Source: Larus michahellis (lineage: Eukaryota > Chordata > Aves > Charadriiformes > Laridae). Taken from it: a DNA stretch of 64,000 nt. The position numbers and the translations under genes were made by a program. Below are positions 14,701 through 25,857 of the stretch, piece by piece; position 1 is the stretch's first letter; each line of letters begins with the position of its first letter. Under the pieces are notes generated by a model that was not told where the DNA came from, ran no database searches, and worked only from the letters and a program-made list of their open reading frames with translations. The DNA is taken from positions 1,612,001-1,676,000 of the forward strand of contig NC_133904.1 of NCBI RefSeq assembly GCF_964199755.1, given 5' to 3'.

Positions 14701-17700
14701 GAACACTGAGCTTGACTGAAGCCACTTTAGAAGCTAAACCAGGCGTTAACCTTCCTCGTTCACGCTAGGTAGGAGAAGATGAAGTGCTCCACCGCCAAGT
14801 CAAGCTCATTTTACGCTCGCTCACTCCAGTTTTCCCTCCTCTTGCTTTTCCGTGGGTCTGTGCATTAGCCCTACACCCCAGCAAAGGCGGGTCACCACCA
14901 TTCCCACTTGCCGAGCGCTCACTGGACCATGTCACCTCCCCAGCACCTTCTCCAGGGGACAACCCTGAGACCTCGGCCCCCGCAAGACATGGAAATCCCT
15001 GGCTCAAGTGAGCTCCGTTAGGTAGGCTGGACTCCGTAATCCAAATCATCTCGGCACATCTCTCCATCTGGATCCAAACCACATGCACACTTGTTGAAGT
15101 ATAAAAACTTTACCTGCTATTTCCCATATTCTTCAGCTAATATTGCCGTGGAAAACCCATTTGAAAAGAACCGTAATCAGACATAAAACTTACAGTTCTT
15201 AACCTGACCAAGGTCAGCAGGAGATACATTTTAAAGCTCAAGCTAAAAGGGTTTTAGTTCTTCGTTGCTTGTTTTTGGGGGTTTTTTGTTTGTTTGTTTT
15301 TTTGGTTGTTTGGGTTGGGGTTTTTTTGAGTGGCTAACCTTACTGCTTAGTAATTACAGTTGCTTCAGAAAATTCTGGGTCAAGGTTTTCCTTACAATGA
15401 AATGGGGAATATATCATTCCTGAATGAGCTGGGATCCAGTGCTCCAAACTCTCGATCTATACAGTAGCTACTGCACAGGCAGCGGCATGGGTATTCCCTG
15501 AACATCTTCGGTTCCAAAAGCGCGGATTTACACAACAATACATTCCAGCTCCTGGCCAAACCAATTTATATTGTACATGTAATCAGGAGTCTGTAAATCA
15601 GATTTTCTAAAGTGACACCAGCCAACTGGTTCCAATATCAGGGGACACCAGCTGATCTTTAACTCTAATAATACAAGCAATATGAACGAGGAAAAAAGAA
15701 AAGGTGGCATACTTGAGATAAGACACTAATTAAAAGCTCATTTCCTTTGGAATTAGCAGTGAGCTTTCTTTAGAAGGATCTCATTACCATACATTTTATC
15801 TGTCACCTCCAATATTTCAAATTCAATATTAACATTTAAAACACAGCCGAGAAGCTACGCGTGGTTTTCAAGTAAACTTTGTTAAATATTAGCTAGATCA
15901 TTTCAAAGTCCTTCTAACTCACCGCAGGTTTGCGCACAGCTTCCCCCAGATCAAAAGCAAGGGCTGAGGCTCACCTGCGGCTCGGGCGGCCAGTACGGCA
16001 CAAAGTTCAGTGGCCACAAAGGCGAGGAGGGATGAAAACGCCGGCAGCCCGCTCATCACGCAGAGGGGACATGCCACGTTCCAGCGTCGTCAAGACACTG
16101 TGAAGGAGCAGGAAGGAAAAAGGATGCCAAGAAGAGACGAGGTGAAAAAAAACCAACAGGAGGAAAAGCTGCAAGTGTGGAGCACGGAGGGGGGAGTCAA
16201 GAAAATAGCAAGGGCTGACAGGAAAGCGAATTTCCATTTTGTGCTAGAAACGCTAAGCAAAAATCCAGCGTAACTACAGAAAAGCTAAAGTTGCACAAGG
16301 TTCACTTTCATGAGCACATAGTCCCTAAATACAAGCGTTTATTCCCCAAATTTTATTTAGGAGCATCAGCATTTCAGCATTAGGGGGAAAAATGGCAATA
16401 TTGTAAAAAAGGGGAACATCTTCCGACATTTTAGGTCTGCAGCACAAGGTTAAACTGATGAGTCAACTTGCTTTGAAAACCAGCAGAAATTAGATCTTGA
16501 AGTTTTGACTGCGGCTCAGACATGAAAGCTAGTTCATTAAAAACATACCCGAGTACTGAAGTAACCAGTTTAAGGAATACCGCAAGTAGATGCCTTTTAA
16601 TCTTACGGCTCAATTAAGTGTTCAGAGAAAGAAAGCTACTTTAAATATAAACTCAATGAAATTCCGCTTATTATTCCCCTTTTCTCACCAAAGGAGTAGA
16701 GACCCTGAACAGAAAGAAAGAAGAAAACACCAAAGACCATCATTAGGCAAAAAACCCACAAAGCAGCAGTTTTGACGATCACCTGCTCATGTTACAACAG
16801 TACCGCGGGTCACCATTGCCACTCCTGGTGAATGTTGTTTTGGGGGGCTTTTGGGTTTTGTTTTTTTTTTTTAAAGCATCTTTTACCTATTTCTCTGAAG
16901 CAGTTGCCCCAGCCCTCCTGTTTACGGCAGCACGCGCACTTGCCTGTGACCAGCGCACCTCCGGTTTTCCCTGCTGGAGTAGCACTATAGACTCAGCATT
17001 ACAAATGGGAGCGCTATTGTTAAGGAATCAATTGGACAATGAAAGAGCTAAGGACACTTGTCTTACAGAAAATTACTGTCAAATGCTGCCAGACCCAGCT
17101 TTCCCTCTTTCTGGGCCACCAGCCAGTTACTAATCATTTCAGGTCCCTACTAATTTTTAGCTGTGTAACACGCTGCGTGATACAAAAGGGGCGGCTTCGT
17201 CCAGGCAGTGCTTTAGGACACTTTTATTGATCATTAAAAAAGAAGGAACTGCTACCATCCCGAATGCAGGCAGTGACATTATTGCCTGCTGAAAAGTTAA
17301 AGGACTTCCCGAGGCACCACCTGAAGGGACATGTGCCAGTATCTCCTTATTAAAGCACGTCTTTCTACCTTACTAGAGCACAGTGTCAAAAGCCATTCCA
17401 CAAGCTGGGCTGCCAAAATAATCACGGAAGTTACGCCACATCCTGATAAGAAAGGATTCGCTTTTCTAAAAAGGTACAAAGAGCACCTGGATAACCGAGA
17501 TGCCTTTGACCTCAATTATATTTATTGATCACCAACTGTATCAGAAGGGTCAGCGGTTCACTGAAGTGAAAAACAAAGCCTTTAAATAAAGAGAGAGCAA
17601 TATTTCACCCAGATTTCACAACTATGCCAAAGAACACCTTAGTAGGGCAAGCTGCCTCTGCAGATATGTTAAATATTGTTAAGGCTTGTTACAACTGGCC

Positions 17701-19400
17701 AAGTTTAGAGGTACATAGCGTCCTTAAAAACCTTTCTTGCGTGGCCAGCTCTAAGTAGGAGAACTATTAACTACTGGCAACTCCTGTGTCTAATGGAACA
17801 AGCCAAAACGCTCAAGTTCCTAACAGTAACAAAAAAAAAAAAACAAACCCAACAACAACCAACCAACAAACCACCAACTCCAAAACCCTACACTTCTGGG
17901 GTCTGAGGTGCTGCATTCCCCTGAAGCCAACAAGCACCATGTGGAAGAACTGGAAGATCACGCTCCTGTATGTACATGGATCCTCTTCAGCTACCTGGGA
18001 AGCTGCAGGTATTTGCCTTTCCAACATTAAAATTTTGCTTTAAGGCAGAATATATGAGCTGAAACTTTGCATCGTAATGCTACTGTCACGCATCCTTCTT
18101 AACGATTCTCAAAACGGGCAGAAGCAGAATAGCTCATGGACGCTCAGCCTTATCTGCAACTACAGCATAAGCACGTCATATTTGTGTTCTCATGACTTCG
18201 TCTTACAATAAAGTGCCCAAAATCTCTTTCATTATGAGAGATCTTCCACCATTTCACGTGCAAGGTCTGCAGCAGCTGATCCGCACGTTGTATTTTGAAG
18301 GAAGACACAGTACGTATGATCCTGGCACGTACTGACCTCATTATACGAATACTCACTTGCACTCATTCTAGCTCTTACAAAAAAACCATGGACATTAATT
18401 TCCCCCTTCCCAGAGAGCATGTTGATGAGGTTTTCTCCTCTTCACACCGTTCGAGTGGGTGTGAATTCCAGGAGGCAAAACAAAGAGCACATATAGGCCA
18501 CATCTCTTTGAATTAAGTCCCATTAAGGAGGGTGACTGTTCCTGTACTAACATACCTCCAGCACAAACCCCACTTAGCTGCAGCCTTCCTAACAAAGCCG
18601 ATTTCATCTCCTTACACCTGCTACCTTGAAGCACGTGGGGATCCTTCAGGTAGATATTTTACAGGTGGTTGTTACTTCCCTAATTCCAGAGAAGGGAAAC
18701 CTGCCGTTTGCTGGTACGGTAGTTTCAGAGCTTGCTTGAAACAAGAGAGAAACAGAGCTTGAAACAGAGCTTGCTTGTGTTGACAGAGTCCAACACACCT
18801 TACCTCCCCAGTGAAAAAACAAAGAATAAGAAAATACTCCAAGTTGAGTTCGGCTTTACGAATGCCTGACCCAGCATCTCGGCCTTCCGACGAGTGCCTT
18901 CACAGCATCTTTGTTATACCTCAACATCTCAGGTGCAGACACAAACGCACACAAAACGCCTGGACGGAGATGAAGAGCAGCCGCGTCCCAGCGGGGACAC
19001 CTCGGCTCCCACCCAGGCCACCTCGGCCCGTCCCCAGGGACGCCCCAGCTCCTGCCCAGGCCACCTCGGCCTGTCCCCGTACGCCACATTCAGAGTGAGC
19101 AGCATCTCGCTCTGCACCAGGAGCCGACCTCTGAAGACCCTCGCACCCCTCCAGCCCAGCAGAAGCCATGTCGCACGACACAATTAAACACCATTCCTTA
19201 TTCTTCCCACCGCACACAAACCTCCTCCCGTCCCACCAGCAAACACCCCACGGCGGCGCTGAGGCCAAGGAGGCAGCTCGGCCTCCCCTGGACAAAACAC
19301 ACCGTGTTTTACCAGGACGGGGAGGCCTCAATTAGCGCAATTACTCCTTCCAGAATTCGGTTCACCTTCAAGTGGTGCTTTTCCCGGCAGGACTCGCAGC
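11736..19400. other. Non-coding stretch, no gene recognised
   Basis: No conserved coding exon seen. It holds A/T homopolymers (14050-14066, 17830-17842), a T/G-rich low-complexity tract at 15260-15330, and a GC-rich short repeat near 18965-19080. It is probably the first intron of the leftward CpG-island gene. Confidence 0.5.
18965..19080 (+). repeat. Short GC-rich imperfect tandem repeat
   Basis: The phrases CCCAGGCCACCTCGGCC and CAGGGACGCCCCAGCTCC recur at roughly 30-60 bp spacing. The copies are imperfect and few. Confidence 0.5.
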
Positions 19401-20650
19401 ACTGGGACCCACCAGGTGGGGAATAAAGGGCTCCTCCGCGGATCCCTGCGTTCCACAGCCCCTATTCCTGCATTTTCCCTACCGGGCTCTGAGGGAAGCC
19501 CCAAACCTCACAACGCGGGCTACGCGCCCACCCCACGGCGGGGAGCCCGCCCGGCCCCGGCTCCCTCCCCAGCCCACGCGAGCGGCCGCGGGATGACACA
19601 ACCCGCCGCGGGGAGAGCCCCGAGCCTGCCGTTACCGGCGGCCCGCTGAGAACAGAGGGAGCCGCCTGAGGAGGGGCCGCGGCTCCTCCGTAGAGGCTCC
19701 CCGGGGGGCAAGAAGTGGGCGCCTGCCGCCGCGGGGCGGAGGAGGCCGGGCCGGTCCCTACCTGGCGGCGCGGGCCTGGCCGGCGGCGGAACCCCAGCGC
19801 CGGGGAGGCGGGGGCGCACGGAGGGGCCGCGCCGCGCCCCGCCTTCCCGCCGCGCCGCCAATGGGAGCGCGGGGGGGGCCGGGCGCGCCGGCGGGGCTGG
19901 CCAATGGGAGGGCGCGGCGCGGGGCGCGCGGCGCGCCGTGACAGCGGCGCCGGCGGGGCGGGGAGCGGCGGCGGCGGGAGGAGCTCGCTGCACCGGGGGC
20001 ACCGGCGGGGCCGCTCCCGCCCCTCCCCTCCCATGCCATCCACCCTGTGCCGGCCCCGCTCCATTCCCCCTCAGCCACGGCCTCACCTCATCCCGCTCCG
20101 CTCCAACCGCCGGCGCGCCCCTACCTGCGCGGTGCCGCCGACATAGGTGACCGGCGGGGAGGGCGGCGAGGCCTCACGGTGACCGGCAGCGCTCGGCGGC
20201 CGCGGCGGAACCCCAACGCCGGAGGCTGGGGGGGGTGGGGGGGTGGGGGGGTATAGTGGGGGGGGAGCGCGCTGTGCGACCCCGCCCCTACTTCCCGCGA
20301 GAACGGCGGGTGTGGGCGAGGCCCGCCGTCGGCCAATGGGATGCGGGGGGCGGGCCTGCAGGGCGCGGGAGGCGTTGCCTATTGGCTGCGTCGCGCCCCG
20401 CCCCTCGGCAGCGCGCACGTGGCGGGGGGCGGTGCGGGCGCTGCGGGGTGGGAGCGGTCGGCGCGGGGCTGGGGCTTGATTAATGTAATTAGAGGCGGGT
20501 TCGGCGGTCTTGGAGGACGGCGCCTTCCTGCGGCAGGGCAGGCCGTGGCGGGGACGGCCACCCCCGCCGCCTGGGGCGGGAATTCTCCCGGTGGGACCCG
20601 GCCGGGGCTGGGCTGCAGCTGCGCCGCGGTCCCCGAAAACGTCGCCTTTT
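19400..20650 (-). promoter_or_regulatory. CpG island promoter, probably of GLCE (leftward)
   Basis: About 1.2 kb of very high GC and CpG content, flanked by AT-rich DNA. CCAAT boxes lie at 19858-19862, 19901-19905 and 20333-20337, an inverted one (ATTGG) at 20381-20385, and an E-box CACGTG at 20416-20421. Two minus-strand donors, CAG|GTAGGG, end candidate 5' UTR exons at 20125 and 19762. In mammals GLCE, the heparan sulfate C5-epimerase gene with non-coding first exons, follows NOX5 in the same orientation, so this island is in the right place. No GLCE coding exon was found in the window, so the gene name is inferred. Confidence 0.5.
20123..20125 (-). other. Candidate splice donor of a leftward first exon
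   Basis: CGCAG|GTAGGGG on the minus strand inside the CpG island, a good donor context. A second donor of the same form (CCAG|GTAGGG) ends at 19762. Together they suggest alternative 5' UTR exons of a leftward gene. Confidence 0.35.
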
Positions 20651-20884
20651 ACAAATGTTATTGTACATTTTTATTTTTTTTTTATGCCTCGTTTTCCCTT
20701 GAAGTCAAAGTAATTGCTTGCTACGTGAACTAAATTTTACTAAAAATCGCCTCCTTTGCTGTAAAGTTGATTTCAAAAGAACACGGTTAAAATGTCGCAT
20801 AAGCGCTTTCTATAAAATGGGAATATAACTCGGATCGAACTTCAGCTGCACTCCTGAAATTAAAGCTTAATTGGGCCTTTTGCA

Positions 20885-20970
20885 CCTGGACTAGATGTAG
20901 AAACAATTAAACTTAGTTGTGCCCTTGCACATCCACCTGGACGAGGTGTAGAAACGATTAACCGAAACTC
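20885..20970 (+). repeat. Two-copy direct repeat beside the CpG island
   Basis: CACCTGGACTAGATGTAGAA and CACCTGGACGAGGTGTAGAA occur about 50 bp apart, each followed by ACAATTAA or ACGATTAA. A local duplication of unknown role. Confidence 0.6.
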
Positions 20971-21224
20971 TGATCAAATAAATTGAATTATTGAAGGATT
21001 ACCGTACTGAGAGCTCATGGAAGGCGAGCAAATCCTGCAGAGGGACCGCGCTCCCGGTCTCTGAGCTAAGCACGGGATGACAAGATGTGTCCTCTGTGGA
21101 ATGGCGTCGAGATAAGAGTGTGTCCAAGAGGAGCCCGAGGAGATTATTATACTAAAACATACACCCACTTGTAAATAGTGAGCATGCTAATTAAGGGGAT
21201 TTCCCAGAGATGTTTAAAGCATTA

Positions 21225-21950
21225 CCTTGAATGCGTGTTCAAGTAACGCATGAGTTTCTCTGGGAGGTGGTGGTGGGGAACCCCATTGAAAGCCTTGGAG
21301 AAACCCAGGTAGACGACGTCCCCTGCTCGCCCCTCGTCACCCGAGCAGGTTACTTAGTCGTAGAAGGCGACCAGGTTGGTCAAGCACAATTTGCCCTCGG
21401 TGAATCCATGCTGGCTTTTCCCCATCACGTGCTTCACTTGTGATAGCCCCCGGGAGGATTCACTCCATAGCTTTCCTGGGGTCTGAACTAAGATTCATGG
21501 GCCTGCAATCTCCTGGATCCTCCTTTAAGACTGTCTTGTCGATGAGGGTGACATTAGCCTTCTTCCAGTCTTCTGGGATGTCCCCCTAATCTCCACGACT
21601 TCTCAAAGACTATGGAGAGCGGCCTCACAGCGTCAACCAGCTCCCTGAACACCCTCGGGCAGATGTTGTCAGGATTTGCATCCCAACTCCTCCTTCACTG
21701 GCGGCGGGGCTGAGATTGCACCAGCCTGGATCGCTCTTCCCAAGGCCTGGGGCCCAACAGTGCTGGGAAAGGCGGAGGTGAAGAAGGTGTTGAGAACCTC
21801 TACCTTCTCAGCGTTGTTGGTGACTAATTCCCCTCTCCTTTTTAACAGCCAGACAATATTTTCCTTCTATTTCTTCTTGGTTTTGTTCTGCACCTCATCC
21901 AAGCCCACCTGCCTCCAGGTCTTTTATACCACTGGTGACTCCCTGTGCTA
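21225..21950 (-). mobile_element. CR1 retrotransposon fragment (internal, reverse-transcriptase region)
   Basis: Reverse-complement CR1 internal sequence, including GGAGAAACCCAGGTAGACGA, GACCAGGTTGGTCAAGCA, AATCCATGCTGGC, CTCCTTTAAGACTGTCTTG and the CCAGCTCCCTGAACACCCTC block. The reading frame is broken by many changes, so this is an old dead copy. Confidence 0.85.
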
Positions 21951-24140
21951 AAATCCAGGTTTAGGGAGCTCTGGCTGGAAATGGCGGGTTGACCTTCCAC
22001 TGATCTTAAATTAACCGAGTAAGAAGACATTCAGCGAGTGGCTTAATTGCAGCATTATTGTCATTGCTCATTAGCAGACGCGGGAAGGTGTTTCCTAGAG
22101 GCGAGGACTCGCCTTCACCACCTCGCCCTGGGGTTGCAAAGCACCGTCCTTCGGCCTTATCTTCTCCCGTGCAAACACAGGGGAGCCCCAGCACACGGCG
22201 TGCGAGGGCTGGGAAACGGGCAGCGCTGGGACTCGGCGGGGAGTCACTGGGACGCACTTAGGTAGGCAAAAATGTGTGTAAAAAGTGCAGAACTGGGTGC
22301 TGCCCTTTGGTTCTGTGGCATGAGCTGGGGAAGGTCGTCTGCCGCGGCTCTCAAACGGCGGGATTTTGGTGGCTTTGCAGCGCAGGAATAGTCTTAAAGG
22401 AATTATTCTTTTCGCTTGCCCCAAAGACTGTTTCCATGGCGATCAACACGCGCCACACCCCCACTCCTTTGTCTAAGTTGGTCCTTAGTCTTATTTGTCA
22501 CACGCCGTGAAAACAAAATCATAGGGTAAGCTGCGAGGAGATTTTAGAGTAATGAAAGGTTATTGCCTTCCGCCGTTCCTCCTGGCGCGCAGAGGCAGCG
22601 TGCCAGCGCAGCCAGCCGCGCCGAGGCATTGCCATGGCAGACGAGTTCCACGTCCCACCCGCGCTTTCGCGCGCTTTGGTGGCTGTAGCAGGTCGCGCGG
22701 AATACATCTCGCCGCTTCCGTGTGAGAAGCTCTCGAAGCGCTGTACGGGAGGCATCGTTAAATGAGGGGGGAGAATAAATAAAGTGACAGTTTCCTTCAT
22801 TAAAATGCAATACTAAAAACTAATAAACAAAAACCGACTTCAAGGCCCCTTCCTGCTTGCCCCTGGCCGGCGTGACGGCACATGGGCTTCTCCTGCCTTG
22901 CTTAAGCGCCGTTAGGGGTCTCTCCGAAAGCAAAGGGCGTCCTCGAAGTGAACGTTGTAGAGAAATCCCGCAGGTGCTCTTATTCCAGCACGGGATAAGG
23001 GATTTCAGCAGCGGCCCCGTTCTGCCCTAATGCATTTAAATAGAGCTTAAAAGACGCGGTTCGCATGCTAGGGTGAAAAAAAAAATAATTTATAAATTTA
23101 CATTGCAATTATTATCTTGTTCCAGATTAGCCGCTGCGCCCTGTCTGCGAAATCCTTTCTTTCCGCCAGCCCGACGTCAAGCTCGGTTCTTCTCCGTTCC
23201 GCCTCCCCCCGCTCCGGGCTCCGAGCTGGTGATTCATGTATTAATGTGTGGTTATTAGCCGAGTCCTCTACCTCCGCTGCTGCGATCTGTCTCTGGCAAT
23301 GGAAGGAGGAAATGAATTCTTAAAACCTCAGGAACAAATAGTCCATGCGCGGAGATCAATCCTGCTCCCGCTGACGTCAATGGAAACATTTCCATCGGCT
23401 TCAACAGGGGCAGAATTAGCCCTATATATCAGATATTAGCTTGGTTCGTAACCTCACGAAACTCCACGGAGCTGAAGGGGGAAAGCTGTACCTGCCAAAA
23501 ATAACTCATGGGAATTAAGTGACTGTTAAAGGTATTTGGCTTTTTGGGGGAAAAAAGGCAACTGGGGCCGTGGGCTGTGGATGGGGGGGGCTGCCCATGA
23601 CCTGGGGCCCCGCTCAGCAGCTGCCCGTGCCGAGACCCCCAGCTCCTCAAATGGGGCTGTGACGAGTTACTGCTCTTTAATTAACTCCCCCATCTCATCC
23701 GTCTCCCCCCTCGAAAGCCGGGCGGGAGGGCGGCAGGGGAAGCTGGTGGCTGCGGCAGAGCCTCTCGCTCCCCCCTGCCGCGGGACGGTCCCCGACCCTC
23801 CTCTCTGCAGGGAATCACCCGCTTTACAAACTGGTTTTACTGCCCAAAAACCAGAACTTAATTTAATTCCAAATTTAATTTAACCCCCCCGCCATCCTCC
23901 TCGTGTTCCTGGTCCTGCATCCCATGGCCCTTCCCCTGTCCCTGGCACCCCCCGCTCCTCAGTCCCCAGCTCCACCAGTTTGGGACCAGTTGTGCCGGGC
24001 ACAGGAGGGGCAGGTCCCATCCCCTCCCTCTGCAAAATTCCGCACCCAAGCTCCCGGCTCAGGAGCATCTCCCTCCCCTGCCCCGCCAGGCAGAGGCAAC
24101 AGGAAGACCCAGAAATCACCACCGGTCCTTCGTTTCCCTA
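21950..24140. other. Intergenic, no gene recognised
   Basis: Mixed GC-rich and AT-rich sequence. An X-box-like motif, GTTTCCATGGCGAT, lies at 22430-22443 inside a block free of repeats. No coding exon was recognised. Confidence 0.45.
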
Positions 24141-24500
24141 ATTAGAAGCCACCAGCTAATGAGATATCATCCAAGCAAAATATTAGGAGTCGCATAATAA
24201 TTATATCAATGAAATCAACAACAATTTAACAGCAAAGGTTAATTACATTTATTTAAAAATCTGATAGACAAAATGATGCTCAAACAGTTGGGCAGACTAA
24301 TTGAAAGCTAATGTTGCTCCTAAATTGAATTTCAAATGAATTTTACATCCATAGTTCATTTTGCTAATTTCATTCCCTGTATCCTGTAATTTGTTGGCAG
24401 TGATTGATTACTTAAGTGAATAATATCTGTGTACCAGGACCACTTAGTAATAGAATATGCCAAGGGTGATCATACTGTTAATAAATACAGTTCCTTTAAG
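24140..24500. promoter_or_regulatory. Candidate conserved non-coding element (AT-rich)
   Basis: A 360-bp AT-rich, repeat-free, stop-rich block inside GC-rich DNA, with many TAAT/ATTA homeodomain-type cores, TGATTGATTACTTAAGTG and CAATTTAACAGC. The composition resembles vertebrate developmental enhancers. Conservation itself cannot be seen from one genome, so this is inference. Confidence 0.35.
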
Positions 24501-25009
24501 GTTTCCCGCTCTGGGTTTCGGAGGAGCAGGGACGTGGCACCAGGGTGGCAAAGGGCTGTCGGCAGCCGTAAGCTCCTACTTTAGTTTTATTCTTAACAAC
24601 ACGTTGCAAAAAACCTTCTCTTGCTGACAGCAGCCGCCCCCCCCGCAGCATCGACACACGGCAGCGTTTCATCACCTCTCATCTCAAATCCTCATTTTCA
24701 TTTGTCAAGGGACGAAAATGGGTATATTGAGGGTTATTCAGGGAATATTCCGCGTGCTGTACTCCGTGCCAGAGGCGCCGCAGCCCGGGTGCCCTCAGCC
24801 AAACCCTCTCCCACCTGAAACCCGGTGCCGAGCCCCGCTCCGGCACTGCGGACCCCCGGCATCCCGACGCCCAGACCTGATCTCCCGGGGGCTCAAACAT
24901 CACTGGAAAACCCATCAACTGGAGCGGCGGATCGGGGTAAACCCGGCAGAGCCCCAACGCGCGCCGCCGCCGCCTCCTCTCGGCATCTTTGAAGCATCCG
25001 CTGCTGCAA

Positions 25010-25165
25010 GATGAATGCAATTATATCTTAATAAAATTTTAATACAGGGAATTATGCACTTTGCATCCAACCAACAATTAGCTGTTGCTATGCTACAGCC
25101 AGAGTGCAATCACAATAATGAAGCCAGCCAAGGGAAGGCATTAATCAGGAGGTATGTCATTACCC
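25010..25165. promoter_or_regulatory. Second candidate conserved non-coding element
   Basis: An AT-rich block between GC-rich flanks, containing ATTATGCACTTTGCAT and an RFX-like X-box, GTTGCTATGCTAC, at 25083-25095, plus CACAATAATGAAG. It has no coding or repeat features. The enhancer role is inferred. Confidence 0.35.
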
Positions 25166-25762
25166 AACCTCACCCCCTGCCTCCCCGGCTCCTGATTCGG
25201 AGCCTCCTGTTGCTCTAATGTGAAAAACAACCCCAAAACCAAAGCGGACCCCGGGCTTGGAGGGAGCAGCTCCTCTCTGGGCATCGCTTCCCATCCCAGC
25301 CGTGGTTTGGTTTGGCCAAGGAGCCGAAGTTACTGGTACCTGCCTTGCTCCAGCGCCCAACCCCACCCCCCCCCCTTCCAACTTTCACATCTTTCAATCA
25401 TTTATTCCTGGGATCCAAAGGAAACATCCGACGAACCGGAGGCGCGGAGCAAAAATGGCAGCTGACGGAGCTTCTGCGGGTGGAAGGGGAAGGAACTCGT
25501 TAATTTTTCATTCGCCGGGACGTGAGCAGCTCAGGATTCATCGTGGCAGCGGTGACCTTGATGTTGCCTCCATCCCGCAACCCATCACCCGCCGCCCTCG
25601 GAGAGCGTTTCCCCCCAACCATCTGCTGAGCATCACCCTGCCCTCCTCTGCCCACCAGCGATGGAAAACACCCTGGGCTGGGTACCACTGTCAGGATGAG
25701 CAGGGACCTGAAATCCTGCAAGATGCTTTGATGCTTCGGGGCAGCAAAATATACCTCCTGCG

Positions 25763-25857
25763 ACGTGCCGGGTGGGATGCACGTCGCTGCGCTGGCCGGG
25801 GGGGGACGTACGTCCCCCCCCCGGCCAGCGCAGCGACGTGCATCCCACCCGGCACGT
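25763..25857. repeat. Near-perfect 95-bp palindrome
   Basis: The left arm (25763-25809) is the reverse complement of the right arm (25810-25857), with no spacer. The centre is ACGTACGT and the only difference is eight G against nine C. The arms are GC-rich (ACGTGCCGGGTGGGATGCAC at the outside). Flanks outside the arms do not match. It is either a real cruciform-forming palindrome or a fold-back assembly artefact. Confidence 0.9.

Noticed and set aside
19462-20483. Many overlapping Ala/Arg/Gly/Pro-rich open frames
   Set aside because: CpG-island sequence has few stop codons. All frames are open and none resembles a protein.
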